This document shows positions 1 through 9,052 of a stretch of 23,859 bases of DNA, one piece after another. Position 1 is the first letter of the stretch; the number at the start of each line of letters is the position of its first letter. Position numbers and translations under genes: made by a program. The notes under the pieces were generated by a model. It saw only the letters and a program-made list of their open reading frames with translations. It was not told where the DNA came from and did no database searches. Origin of the DNA: Chara braunii (Eukaryota > Streptophyta > Charophyceae > Charales > Characeae); contig BFEA01000326.1 in the NCBI GenBank assembly GCA_003427395.1, forward strand, positions 908,939-932,797. The letters are read 5' to 3'.

Positions 1-438
1 TCGTCCGACTGGTGGTGGCACTTTCTAGGAGATTTCTTTTTAGCGCCACATTCCTAATAATTTTTGTAATACCTTGGAGTGTCGTTGACCTGGATGCGAT
101 GCCAGATTTTCTTTTAGGGCCGCCACGACGGTCGAGGGCCTTGAGGGCGCGCTTTCCCGTGGTTGTCATGCGAGTCCGGACCCTCAGGCGATTCAAGGAA
201 CCAAGGTCCTCTCGCGCGAGTCTGAGTGTATCTTGACAGTCTGAAACCCCTTCTTCTGCCCTTCTTACTATAAGTCTAGTCTGTTGGTTCTGAGAGGAAG
301 GCGGTAGGCGGGATTGCAACCCGTAGGACCGCAGAAAGACTATGTGGGGAGTCAACCCACCGTTTGCGGGAGCTCTTCCAGAACTCATGAGGAGTGATGG
401 AGGCAGGGAACGGAGAGGTAAAAGTTTCGTTTTCCCTC

Positions 439-559
439 TATAAACCCAGTTTATAACCCATATCTGAGTTACCTTGGCTATGTTTTGACTCAGCATACTG
501 AATGCACCCATATTTTGATTTTTCAGTTTGACTTCAGGACATGACTCAGATTAAATAAA
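439..559 (+). promoter_or_regulatory. LTR TATA box and poly(A) signal candidates
   Basis: CTCTATAAACCC places a TATAAA at 439-444, and AATAAA lies at 554-559, about 110 bp downstream. Both are conserved in the right LTR (12425-12430 and 12540-12545). A TATA box followed by a polyadenylation signal at this distance is what the U3/R part of an LTR is expected to hold, so transcription of the element probably starts about 25-35 bp after 444. The assignment rests on consensus matches and conservation between the two copies only. Confidence 0.45.
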
Positions 560-684
560 GGAATGCATGTAAACTCAGTTTCAGTTTTGTTGATTAACTG
601 AAAGCAGATTATAAGAAGAGATTGCATCTGGGAGAGGGTAGGATAGGAGACTACCTTGCATGAGGGTTGACTGGGTCGTTAAGG

Positions 685-1583
685 CTGGGAGGTCCCCATA
701 AGTTTGGGGAGACCCAGTGCCTTGTTTTATTTAGATTGTATGAAGCGTCAAACCGTTCTATAAGTTTAGGTGGTCTGATTGCTCTGGAGGCTGGGAAGTC
801 TCTTTAAGTTTGGGAAGACCCAGTATTGTGATTTTGTTTTGAGGACCAGACTGTTCTATAAGTTCAGGTGGTTTGGTTGCTCTGATTTGCGAGGTCTGCT
901 TGTGATTGACTTTTTTCAGGGGCTAAGTGCGTTCTGTAAGTTCAAGTGCCTTGGTCGCCTTGGTTATTTTGGGTTTTCTCTGTTTATTTGGTTTTGAACG
1001 AGGGGGGGGTCTAGGCCGTTCTATAAGTTTAGGTGAATCAGCCTCTTCCAAATTTTATTATAAAAGAATGAACTTAACAAAGGGGCAGACCATTCTGTAA
1101 GTTCGGGTGGTCTAGCCCAATGCCACGCACAGTTTGGATCAGAGAGGAACGAACCAAGCAGAGAGTCAGACTCTTCTGTAAGTTCAGGTAGTCTGACTCA
1201 AAGCCTCGCACATGCTGGAACCGAAGGATTATAAGTTGGCTATACTCTATTATTATTATATTTATCAACGAGTTAATCAGACTGTTTTATAAGTTTAGGT
1301 GGTCTGACAATAGCCTATCACAACCTGAAGAGAGTAAAACTAAGAGTATAATTGCAGGTAACTCGGGCCGGCTGAGCATTGTTTCTGAGATGAATGGCTC
1401 AACCCTACGCCTGCTTTGAAGATAAAGCTCGAGAGGTATATTTAACTTGGCTATTTAAACAGTTTAGGGCGACTAGAATGGTCTAGTCATATGCCGAAAG
1501 AAGAGAAAAGTTGTTGTGCCCTGTGTTTGTGTATACTTTGGCTAAGTAAGGCACATTCCATAAGTTTGGGTGTCCTGACCTTA
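685..1583 (+). repeat. Array of ten constant-loop hairpins (left LTR)
   Basis: Ten units start near 685, 748, 791, 845, 923, 1011, 1084, 1163, 1277 and 1547. Most share a loop close to GTTCTRTAAGTTYARGT, 17 nt long, closed by a unit-specific stem. Examples: GAGTCAGACT (1163-1172) pairs perfectly with AGTCTGACTC (1190-1199); TCAGAC (1277-1282) pairs with GTCTGA (1302-1307); ACCAGAC (845-851) pairs with GTTTGGT (871-877) using one wobble; TAAGG (1547-1551) pairs with CCTTA (1579-1583). Units 1 and 3 are a subfamily with stem CTGGG/CCCAG and a CCC/GGG-closed core around ATAAGTTT. Unit 6 has a decayed stem and unit 2 has one mismatch. Spacing is irregular (43-270 bp). Confidence 0.8.
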
Positions 1584-1793
1584 TGCCTTATGTAAGTTGG
1601 GTATAAGGGGTAAAATCATTGAAAGACTATGAACTATTGTCTGCCAAATTTACTTGGGAATGGTGAGAGTACTTACCTTTGTGGTTTGGCCTGCATGTGA
1701 TTGAGTGAGGCTACTCCTTAGTCTGAGTTTCAGCTTGACAAGTAGTTGCTTTAGTTGCTCGCCTCGTGCTAGAGCGATAGGAGTTAGTTCGAG

Positions 1794-1995
1794 TTCTGCA
1801 TTTTCTGAGCTAACTTTATTTTACTTAGGTCAATTTCTGCATTTTCTAAGATCTTTTATTATACTTGGCTTTGTATAAAATTTGGTAAGTTACTTTCTGC
1901 ATTTTCTGAGCTAACTTTATTTTACTTAGGTCAATTTCTGCATTTTCTGAGATCTTTTATTATACTTGGCTTTGTATAAAATTTGGTAAGTTACT
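1794..1995 (+). repeat. 101-bp tandem duplication, left LTR only
   Basis: Two adjacent near-identical 101-bp units (1794-1894 and 1895-1995) begin TTCTGCATTTTCTGAGC. Within each unit a shorter AT-rich motif starting TTTCTGCATTTTCT is itself repeated twice. The right LTR has a single unit at about 13779-13879, so the duplication arose after the two copies separated. Confidence 0.85.
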
Positions 1996-2000
1996 TTTTC

Positions 2001-2275
2001 TACGGGAAGCGCTGCCGAAATTTCTGCAAATCCAAGGATTTAGTCGGATTTTGACTTTTCAAAGTTTAACTTGTTTAAAGTTCATATATGGCTGAGTAAA
2101 AATCTGCAAAGTCTCATTTTCCAAAGGGAGTGCTGCCCACATTTTTGCTAATTCAGGGAGTTAGACAAAATTGGACTTTGGAAAGTCAAAGACTACTTCT
2201 GTTTTCATATTCGGACTGATATAAATTCTGAAAAGACATTTTTCCTACGGGAAGCGCTGCCGAAATTTTCTTAGT
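2001..2275 (+). repeat. Tandem repeats of about 120 bp near the LTR 3' end
   Basis: Three repeat starts, at about 2003, 2125 and 2248, share CGGGAAGCGCTGCCGAAA or a decayed form of it. The first two extend through a related body (TTTTGACTTTTCAAAGT / TTGGACTTTGGAAAGT); the third is cut short at the LTR end. The same arrangement is present at about 13885-14160 in the right LTR. Confidence 0.7.
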
Positions 2276-2304
2276 TTAAAGGAGATACATTATATTTTGA
2301 CAGT

Positions 2305-2322
2305 TGGCGATTCTGACGATCC
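2305..2322 (+). promoter_or_regulatory. Primer-binding-site candidate
   Basis: TGGCGATTCTG begins two bases after the CA that ends the left LTR. Plant Ty3/gypsy elements of the Tat/Ogre group often start their PBS with TGGCGACTC, complementary to a tRNA-Arg 3' end (from memory). The first eleven bases here agree at most positions, but the next seven do not. A primer tRNA cannot be named safely. Confidence 0.45.
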
Positions 2323-3394
2323 ACTCTATATAGGGGAGATTGTGTCACGGTCTATCTTTGAGTATCGTTTTTGGCCCTGATAGTTGACTGGCTCGGACGA
2401 TGCTTTGTCTGATTGATATGGTTGAGGAGAAATGAGACAATGTCAATGTGACTGGGCATATTGGTTGAGGGAGTTAGCCTCATAAGGTACCCATCATGGC
2501 TAAGGGAAGTTACCCGAGTGGTCAAGAGTGCAATAGGGTACTTTGGCTTTAGGGCGAGGCATAGGATGAGTAAAGGAAGCCTATTATGTTAGAAGTCATC
2601 AAAGGACTTAGAGGAGAGTTAGGCTAAGGGTGTTGAAAGCCTGTATGAGTATGAACTGGGATCCCCGGGTCTGGGCTCTAAGCAGTTGCTTGGGTTGTAT
2701 AGCCATGGAAGTCTGAGGTCTGCCCCGCGTGATGTGTTCGGACTGGACATATAAGGCAACAGATAGATGCAGGAAGCACTATGTTATGACCCCAATAGAA
2801 GAAACTACGAGACGTAGCAGGTCTACATAATAACTTCTCCGCGAGAAATATATCTGATCCTAGGGGCAGCCAGGATAGCAGTGAAAGGGTCAATACTTAG
2901 ACCCTTTTGTCCACTTTTGATAGGGTAATGAGTTGTAGTTGATGTTAGACCTTCTTTTGAACCTTCCCAGGATTGGACCATCCACTTAAATCTATGGGTT
3001 GGGGCTAAGGACTTGAGACTATTCTTCTCTAAGGGCACTTCTCTTGAGTTATATGTTGAACTCATCTGTAGACGTCTGATCTTACCTGAGTAGGCTTGCC
3101 TAACATGTATTTGTGTGGGTTTATATGCTGAATGACTATATTCCTTTGATTTCTATCCTTGTCAGAAATATTTATATGGGCCATGTATTTGAACTATTTG
3201 ATCTGCAAGGATTTATATGAGTGTCTCAAGTCCGTTTATTGATTTATGACGATCTATTAAAGTTTGTGCATCTGGATCGTTGTTCAAAGAGGGGTAGGGA
3301 TGTTGGAGCGTGATTATCGGTATGATAACGGAAGGCGTATGCTGGACGTTTTCTGTGATGGGCAGAACCTAGACCGGAGCGAAGACAACTCAGG
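2323..3394 (+). other. Untranslated leader of the element, no gene seen
   Basis: The stretch between the PBS candidate and the first gag-like frame has no long reading frame with recognisable content on either strand; the short frames found are typical of chance. Methionine codons at 3264 and 3300 open a frame that runs into the gag region out of register with the longer frame at 3395, so they may be remnants of the original gag start. Confidence 0.5.
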
Positions 3395-4084
3395 ATGCCT
3401 TATGCAAAGGAGGATCCTAATATGGCCTTGGCCGTTAAAAAGGAAGATGGACTCGAGATATCCTTGCCGAGGAGAGTCAAGGAAGGAGAGTATATCTCTT
3501 CCTGGTGGGGCGCACTGATAGGCAGGGGTATCTTCATCTGGATCAAGTCCGGTTTTGATGATGATGAAGATTGTGCGATTGTAAGGGTGACTCTGTACGC
3601 ATCTTCCTTGTTTTGGGTCAAGCATGGGGTCGAGTTGGCACTTAGACACGGGAGCATGCTTGCGAGGCCACTAAGGATAGTTGAGGGGGCTGCGGAAAAA
3701 TGGGCGAGGGACAGGGTTCATGAAGGGGAAGAGCGAGTGGTGACCCATGTAGAAGTCAAAAGTTTCCATGAGTTTAGGCTTCTTTCTACCCCATTACGAA
3801 TTGGTTTGCCTGAATTTTTGGTAGAGGAATGTTTCGGGGGACAGAAAAGGGTAGAAGCCGCTGCAGAAGCCGCTGTGAAGGCACGCGAATGGGGGAACAT
3901 GCGATACATGTGTGAATTGATATATGGTCTGTATCTGGATCAGAGGTTTTTGCCCGGTAGCCAAGGACTCAGGGGCGTGGCCAAGGTGGTTGATGCGTAT
4001 GCAAGCTCCCATGATCCCGATGGGGAGGTTGTAGACAGGGATGAGGTTCGTGCGGCAACTGGTCGGTACAGGGCGCCCTTGTAA
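3395..4084 (+). CDS. N-terminal piece of the gag-like frame, 229 aa, family not recognised
   Basis: This is the longest clean frame of the 5' half. The piece is soluble in character, has no signal peptide or membrane segment, and contains an acidic cluster (GFDDDEDC, residues 50-57), a Trp/Phe-rich segment around residues 38-75 and an alanine-rich helical stretch near residues 150-170 (RVEAAAEAAVKAREW). I do not recognise a domain. Its position directly upstream of the zinc-knuckle frame and the matching frame decay suggest it is the N-terminal part of Gag, but a captured host-gene fragment cannot be excluded. The true start may lie upstream at 3264 or 3300 in another frame. Confidence 0.45.
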   Translation: MPYAKEDPNMALAVKKEDGLEISLPRRVKEGEYISSWWGALIGRGIFIWIKSGFDDDEDCAIVRVTLYASSLFWVKHGVELALRHGSMLARPLRIVEGAAEKWARDRVHEGEERVVTHVEVKSFHEFRLLSTPLRIGLPEFLVEECFGGQKRVEAAAEAAVKAREWGNMRYMCELIYGLYLDQRFLPGSQGLRGVAKVVDAYASSHDPDGEVVDRDEVRAATGRYRAPL

Positions 4085-4358
4085 CCTGTTGGAGTATGAT
4101 ACGAGTACGAGGGTTAGTAACATTGGTGGCCTCATTTACTATCTGCCTAAGATTGGCTTCGAGGGCTCTGCCTATGTGGGATGTACATTGTCTATGGAAC
4201 CCTCTAGCTAAAGTTAGGGCCATATTGTATAAATGGGAAGAGGGTTGGTGTGAGACAGATAGTAATCAATTTTTACAAGCCCTGTTTGTTTTAAGCTGCC
4301 TTGCGCCCCAACCTGATGGTCGAGTGTTTGTCATGCGTGCCAGGCCGCTACCAGCATC

Positions 4359-5531
4359 ATGGCTGAAGAGAGCGGTTTCGCCAAAATCCTATCCTGGAGG
4401 AGTACGTGCCTCAGTAAAGTGTTGTTGTGCGAGTCAGTGAGCGACTCAATGCCCCCAGAGCTTCGTGCCTTGCTATTTCAGGGAAGAAATATGTCTGCCT
4501 TCCTACGCGGCTATCATGGCTTCAGTCTCATGAAGAGGTGGGACAAGAAGGCGATGTGGAGCATGTTGCCGTTGTTTGTCTGCGAAGAGTTGAGTGAGGA
4601 GGTGTATACCCTTATGCTAAAGTCGCAGACTTGGGATGAGCTGGAAAGTTATCGAAAGTTGAGATTTCCAGAGGATGGAGCGGAAGGCCAGCTTGGTGAA
4701 GGCCCTGAGCAGCCAACCGAGGTTGTGTCAACACAAGGGAAGTTGAGTGGTATACAAAGGCGAGTTGGGATGTTGGATGAGAGGTTGACGCGACTAGAAG
4801 AAGCCAGGTGTGGCAAGAGGAGAGTTTCCGAGGAAGTATTGAGTGGGCCGACTGCGAGAGGCAAAGCAGAGGCAAGGAAGGATCGTCAAGAGTCACTCCC
4901 CCACAAGAAGACCCCGCGAAGACAAGCTTGCGCCCCTGAAAGAGATGAAAATGAGGGGGTCATTGAGATCAAGGAAGAGCAAGTATCTAGTATGGCTCTA
5001 CCTGTAATTGCGCCTGGGCCAAAGGGAGGGCCCATGAACAGGGAAGCATCCTCGGCTGCGAGTCGGGAGAGGCAAAGGAGTGAGTGGTGGCCACAGCACT
5101 GGGCAAAGGTGGTATGTGATCGTTGGGGAAAGACTGGCTGTACCCCTCGAGGAAGTAAAGAAAAGGGTGTGACGGGAGAAAAAGGAAAGTCAGAACCTCT
5201 CAAGTTGACGAAGGCTCAGCGAAAGGCGAGGAATCGGGCCCAAGGAGGTCAAGGTGCCGAAAAGGGGCAGTGCTCACGACAGATGGGGGCCACCCCGCAA
5301 GAGGTGGAAGACAGAGCACCACAAGAGAGGCCCCCGCCGATTAAGCATGCGCTATACGGGCAGTGGGATCCATGTGGTCAAGTAGGGCCAAGACATATAT
5401 ATAATCCATATTTTCCCTGTGTACAAGGCAGTTGTTTAGGCCCACAAATGGATATGATGCCACTTAGGCCTACTGCAGACCAGCTTCAGCCAGCCTTGTG
5501 TATGAGGCCATTGCAACCACCGATACTATAA
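4359..5531 (+). CDS. Central gag-like frame, 390 aa
   Basis: The frame begins at ATG 4359 but is open from about 4317, so the start is probably only where the frame resumes after a frameshift. Residues about 25-105 look like a helical capsid-type domain, with RWDKKAMWSMLPLFV and a YHGFSLM segment; this resembles retrotransposon Gag capsid regions only in general character. Residues about 130-155 form a short coiled-coil-like stretch (RRVGMLDERLTRLEEA). From about 155 to 330 the protein is strongly basic, low-complexity and rich in K/R/E/Q/G/P, as in nucleic-acid-binding Gag tails. The TAA at 5529 separates it from the zinc knuckle, which continues in the same frame. Confidence 0.55.
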   Translation: MAEESGFAKILSWRSTCLSKVLLCESVSDSMPPELRALLFQGRNMSAFLRGYHGFSLMKRWDKKAMWSMLPLFVCEELSEEVYTLMLKSQTWDELESYRKLRFPEDGAEGQLGEGPEQPTEVVSTQGKLSGIQRRVGMLDERLTRLEEARCGKRRVSEEVLSGPTARGKAEARKDRQESLPHKKTPRRQACAPERDENEGVIEIKEEQVSSMALPVIAPGPKGGPMNREASSAASRERQRSEWWPQHWAKVVCDRWGKTGCTPRGSKEKGVTGEKGKSEPLKLTKAQRKARNRAQGGQGAEKGQCSRQMGATPQEVEDRAPQERPPPIKHALYGQWDPCGQVGPRHIYNPYFPCVQGSCLGPQMDMMPLRPTADQLQPALCMRPLQPPIL

Positions 5532-5645
5532 GTGACAGGAGGCCACGTGGCCGGTGGAAGGGGCCAAAGGTGGAAAGCTGGAAGGGGTTGCAGAGACGAG
5601 GGGCACAGAAAAGGGGAACGCGGTGGCAGCAAAGGTGGCTCTTGA

Positions 5646-5873
5646 GGAAAGAAAGTTGTTTGGGAAAAAGATCTTTGCAGACATTGTGCCAAGGAAGGGC
5701 ACATAATAAAGTTTTGTTGGGAACGAAGGAATAATGAGGCAAGCGGTCTAATAAGGACTAATATTGAGGGAGATGTTTTCGACAGGGCTGGGAAGTATAT
5801 CGACCCAACCATCCCTGGAGGAACACGGAAAGAGGCTTTGCGGCGAGATGGGGCATTAAGCACTGCATCCTGA
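5646..5873 (+). pseudogene. CCHC zinc-knuckle tail of gag
   Basis: In the same frame as the preceding gag piece, after stops at 5529 and 5643, positions 5676-5717 encode C-R-H-C-A-K-E-G-H-I-I-K-F-C. This is an exact CX2CX4HX4C retroviral-type zinc knuckle, the nucleic-acid-binding motif of Gag nucleocapsid. The frame goes on for about 50 residues to TGA at 5871. Placement after a basic tail fits Gag. It is too short and too interrupted to be a separate gene. Confidence 0.75.
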
Positions 5874-6691
5874 GTAAAGTTGTGAGGAAGACAGGTTTGT
5901 ATGAAAATGGCCTGGAAGTTTTGAGTAGGCTATAAATATAAGCAGGGGAATCCCAATTGAATAGACACGATGCGCAGAGGGGGTGGACCCCAATAGAATA
6001 ACTGTATATATGGGGTATGCTAGGTCTGCCTCACATCACGTTATGAGAATGTCTCCTGTGGGAAGAGCAAGGAGTGACCCTAAGGGCACTGTTACGAAGT
6101 AGGGGGCTATTCTATCACGCCTATTGATTGGGAGCAGAAGATATGGGATCTACGTCGTGTCTAAGCCTAACAGGTTATATAGGTATGAGAGGTAGGAGAG
6201 ACTCGGGAATAAACCTCAGCGTGTGGGAGATAGGCTCTCTAGCCTAGGAAGGTAGTTGTAAGGCTTGTGTATGAATGATTTCTAGTCTTACTTTTCCTTG
6301 GATATCTGGATATGTCTTGAATTACTCGGGTCCCTCTGATTTGAGGGGTGTGATCACATCCTGACCAAGACTGCTTTAGTTTTAGCTTTGGTCAGAAAGG
6401 GCACAATTTTTGTGTGTGGTACCGATACCATTTCGAGTTGAGATTGTTCAACTCCGGGTGCATAAATGTGATTCGAGACCATTTGGTTCGCGTTTGAGTT
6501 GGGGTATTTTACCCCTGAACATCTATTGAGTTGGAAAATTTTCTCTAAAGATTATTCTTTATATATGACGATCACTATCACTCTCACATGTGTGGTCTTA
6601 TCCTGATGTATTATGGTTTTGTGTGAGAGTTGTGTGGGATACATCTTATGTGTATTGGATTATGTGAATTTGAATGCTGTCTACTCTTCGG

Positions 6692-6737
6692 TATACTCGT
6701 GCGATCTGCCTACGGGCAGGCGATAGGGTCGAGTATA
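6692..6737 (+). other. Two-tier hairpin
   Basis: TATACTCG (6692-6699) pairs perfectly with CGAGTATA (6730-6737), and inside it CTGCC and GGCAG form a tight second stem around TACG. No function is assigned. Confidence 0.6.
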
Positions 6738-7338
6738 AGGAGAGGTAGTGCAGTTTGTTGTGTGACAAAAGTGTGAGAATCCTAAGGGATTTTGCGATTC
6801 TATGAGACTCGAATACTTATCATGTCGGATGTTTTACAGTTGAGTTGTGAATGGGGCCCATAAGCAGGTCCCTTAGTTTGAGTTGTTTCGTGGTTGAGTT
6901 GTTTTATGGTTGAGCCCCCTCCAGATTAAGGGAGGTGGTAGTGTTGTTTATTGGAAGAGTCATCTTCAAAAGGAAGGTGTTTTAAAAAGGGTCGCGTGAT
7001 AGTTCATCCTAGAAAGAGAGGGATGACTGGGAGACCTATTGAGAGATACCTCCTTCGTGTGAAATGTGGTTAATAGATTTAAGGGCATGATAAGCAAAGT
7101 TTGGGTCGATAAAGTCTGACGAGAGGAACCGGAATTACGGATTGCATCATTGATGAAACTAAGAAGGTCGCAAGTAAGTGCATTAAGATGTCGTGGGATG
7201 TGTGGTCTGTTGTCTCTGATCAAGTCAGTGGGTCACGGCCTTGTGTGAGCCTAGCGGTGAATTTGTTTGTGTTCATGAAAAGGGGCCGTACTTTCTATGT
7301 TGTCCCACAGGGAGCTGGTAAACACCTGTAAAAGTGAG

Positions 7339-7378
7339 ACAGACCCCTGCGTAGTCCCGCAGCGGGCCTGTGGTCTGT
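7339..7378 (+). other. Two-tier hairpin
   Basis: ACAGACC (7339-7345) pairs with GGTCTGT (7372-7378), and the inner CTGCG (7347-7351) pairs with CGCAG (7358-7362). The architecture is like the hairpin at 6692: an outer stem plus an inner GC-rich stem. Confidence 0.6.
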
Positions 7379-8025
7379 TTTGCGACGCACCGTCTAGACA
7401 CTTGTGCTAATCCTAAGGCATATTGAGGAATACTAAGCTAAGCGGTAAAAGTTAGCACCTCTATGGCGCAACCCCTATTGGATGGCTGCAAGCCAGCACA
7501 ACCTGGCTGCGGACCCACGTCTACCAACAGGGTAAGAGTTTAAGGGGTTATGCACGCCCTAGGGAATTACTCTGGTGGGATGGCGGGGAATATGAGTCGA
7601 GTCTTTCAAGAGTCCTGAATGAATGTTTATCAGGAGGATACCTATTGTTGCATAACCAACGAAGGAACTGTCGTTCAAATAACAATGCGGTGGGTCGTAG
7701 ATCTGACTCGATCAACCAGACTATGGTGGGCCAGGATGAGGACCTAGCATTTCCGTACTAGACTGCAGAAAGAGTTGAGATGAGATTTAAGTGTATATAT
7801 GTAAATGTGCTTGATTGTGAGAATTTTCGGGAGGGAGGCGAGAGTGTCTTTCGAGGTCTCATTTAAGGTCCGCGTCCCTGCGTATGACTCTGCTTATGAC
7901 AAAGAAACTAGCCGGGACACTCAACAAGAAGCCGGCGTTTATCTAGGACAAAGGGGAGAGGACGGTTTGAGGTGGCCTTTGGAACTTATGCTGTAGTATT
8001 GATGCGTAATACACCGGCGTCCTAG

Positions 8026-9052
8026 TGTCAAGACAATGGAGACCCAGGTTAAAACCCTGGCGGCATATAGTTGTGTGGGCACAGATTGTTGAAGGCCTCT
8101 AACCTGAGTCTGTCAGCTAATCGGATTGGTTCCTTTCTCGTCAGCATTTGGAGTTTGAATGGATTTATAGCTTCTGATTTGGTGAAGCGACGGGGACGTC
8201 GCTTAATATGCTTTGGTAAGCTGTCGGCGCGAATACCCTTACAAGGGTATCCGCCCTGGTTTTTGCAAGTGACAGAAACTAAGTATAGTTTAAGGTTTAA
8301 GTATGTCGCGCGAGTCGCGGCAGTCTCTGTTGTTTATGTGGCTGGGTAGTCGACTAGGGTAAAGAGTGTGTGGGCACGCAGGTTTGAGGCGCGCGTGATC
8401 TTTTTTGTATCGTTGGTGATTGAAGAGTCGGCGTGGTCGCCGGCCAGTTCTTTTATTTATTTTTTTGATTAAATAAGGATTAAAAAGGTTTTATCTTTTT
8501 GATTGGTGCATTTACCTGTGACTTGCGCATGCATACGGAGGACGACGTCGACGACGACATGATTCGGTATAGTCGCGCGGCGGGCGCAGAGGTTAGCGGT
8601 CGATAGTTCGGTCGATAGGCCGATGCGCGGGGTTAAAGCGTTTCGGTAAATTGACGCGTCACGCGCCGTCCGTTTATTTAGGCTTCAGTCAGGGCTAAAC
8701 CCAGCCTTGAGCCTAGCACTATTAGTTACAGTATTGGACTTCCATCTGAGAGGTCCAGGGATCGAGATCGAGCGGCGACGACGCGGGATATCGAAGTGGC
8801 ATGAAGGGACTGAGGGGGAGGGTCGAGGGCCCGGCGGGGCTATCCCCCCCCCCTTCCTGGTTTTGTCGTCGGCAGAGTCTGAACGGGGGTGGCACTTGCT
8901 AAGTGATTTCTTTTTAGCACCTCATTCCTAATAATTTTTGTTATACCCTGGCGTGCCGTTGACCTGGATGCGACGCCGGATTTTTTTTGAGGGCCGTCAC
9001 GGCGGTCGAGGGCCTTGAGGGCGCGCTTTCCCCTGGTTGTCCTTCGAGTCCG
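8026..9052 (+). mobile_element. Right LTR, first segment (start uncertain)
   Basis: Positions 8866-9052 match 1-178 of the left LTR. The match cannot be followed further left because the left copy is cut by the window start. Two starts are possible. TGTCAA at 8026-8031 is the exact inverse of TTGACA at the LTR end (14180-14185), but it lacks an adjacent polypurine tract. TGG at about 8858 follows the purine-rich stretch 8811-8828. The segment is GC- and CpG-rich and carries a pair of strong hairpins at 8186-8254. Confidence 0.5.
8186..8254 (+). other. Pair of strong hairpins
   Basis: The first hairpin has AGCGACG (8186-8192) and CGTCGCT (8197-8203) around the four-base loop GGGA. The second has ATACCCTT (8233-8240) and AAGGGTAT (8243-8250), with an outer GGCG/CGCC pair. 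Both stems are perfect, and they sit about 25 bp apart near the internal/LTR boundary. Confidence 0.6.

Larger units (their letters stand above)
1..2302 (+). mobile_element. Left LTR of an LTR retrotransposon (5' end cut by window)
   Basis: This segment is repeated in direct orientation further right: 1-178 matches 8866-9052 and 178-2302 matches 12153-14185 with scattered substitutions and small indels. The end is set at the CA of TTTTGACA at 2302, because a PBS-like TGGCGA follows two bases later. It contains a TATA box, an AATAAA signal, an array of ten hairpins, a 101-bp tandem duplication found only in this copy, and tandem repeats near its 3' end. The start is not visible. It carries no convincing reading frame. 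Two long, similar direct repeats flanking a gag-like gene make an LTR the best explanation; a segmental duplication is the alternative. Confidence 0.75.
3395..5873 (+). pseudogene. Broken gag-like gene of the LTR element
   Basis: A gag-like polyprotein gene is read in pieces: a frame open to 4084, a second frame from about 4096 to about 4350, and a third from 4317 onward that is stopped by TAA at 5529-5531 and TGA at 5643-5645 but remains coherent until TGA at 5871. The order of parts is an unrecognised N-terminal domain, a helical region rich in Trp/Leu, a short charged coiled-coil-like stretch, a basic Pro/Gly/Arg-rich region, and a CCHC zinc knuckle. The zinc knuckle and the position between two LTRs identify it as gag by context. 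Nothing resembling protease, reverse transcriptase, RNase H or integrase follows, so mobility would need proteins from another element. As it stands the gene is not translatable as one product. Confidence 0.7.
5874..8025 (+). other. Non-coding internal region after gag, where pol would be expected
   Basis: About 2.1 kb without any reading frame that resembles protease, RT, RNase H or integrase on either strand. It contains at least three notable inverted repeats: 6580-6588 with 6622-6630, 6692-6737, and 7339-7378. A purine-rich stretch near 7950-7963 (AAAGGGGAGAGGA) is a weak polypurine-tract candidate, but it is not adjacent to a convincing LTR start. Confidence 0.55.

Noticed and set aside
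685-1583. CRISPR-like array of repeats in the LTR
   Set aside because: Spacing is irregular, repeats are too divergent outside the loop, no cas genes are present and the context is a eukaryotic retrotransposon.
8044-8060. tRNA T-arm-like stem-loop (CCAGG, 7-base loop, CCTGG)
   Set aside because: No matching acceptor, D or anticodon arms around it; a single arm is not enough for a tRNA or SINE call.
8730-8770. Possible SINE B-box (GGATCGAGATC)
   Set aside because: No convincing A-box at the right distance and no tail or target-site duplication.
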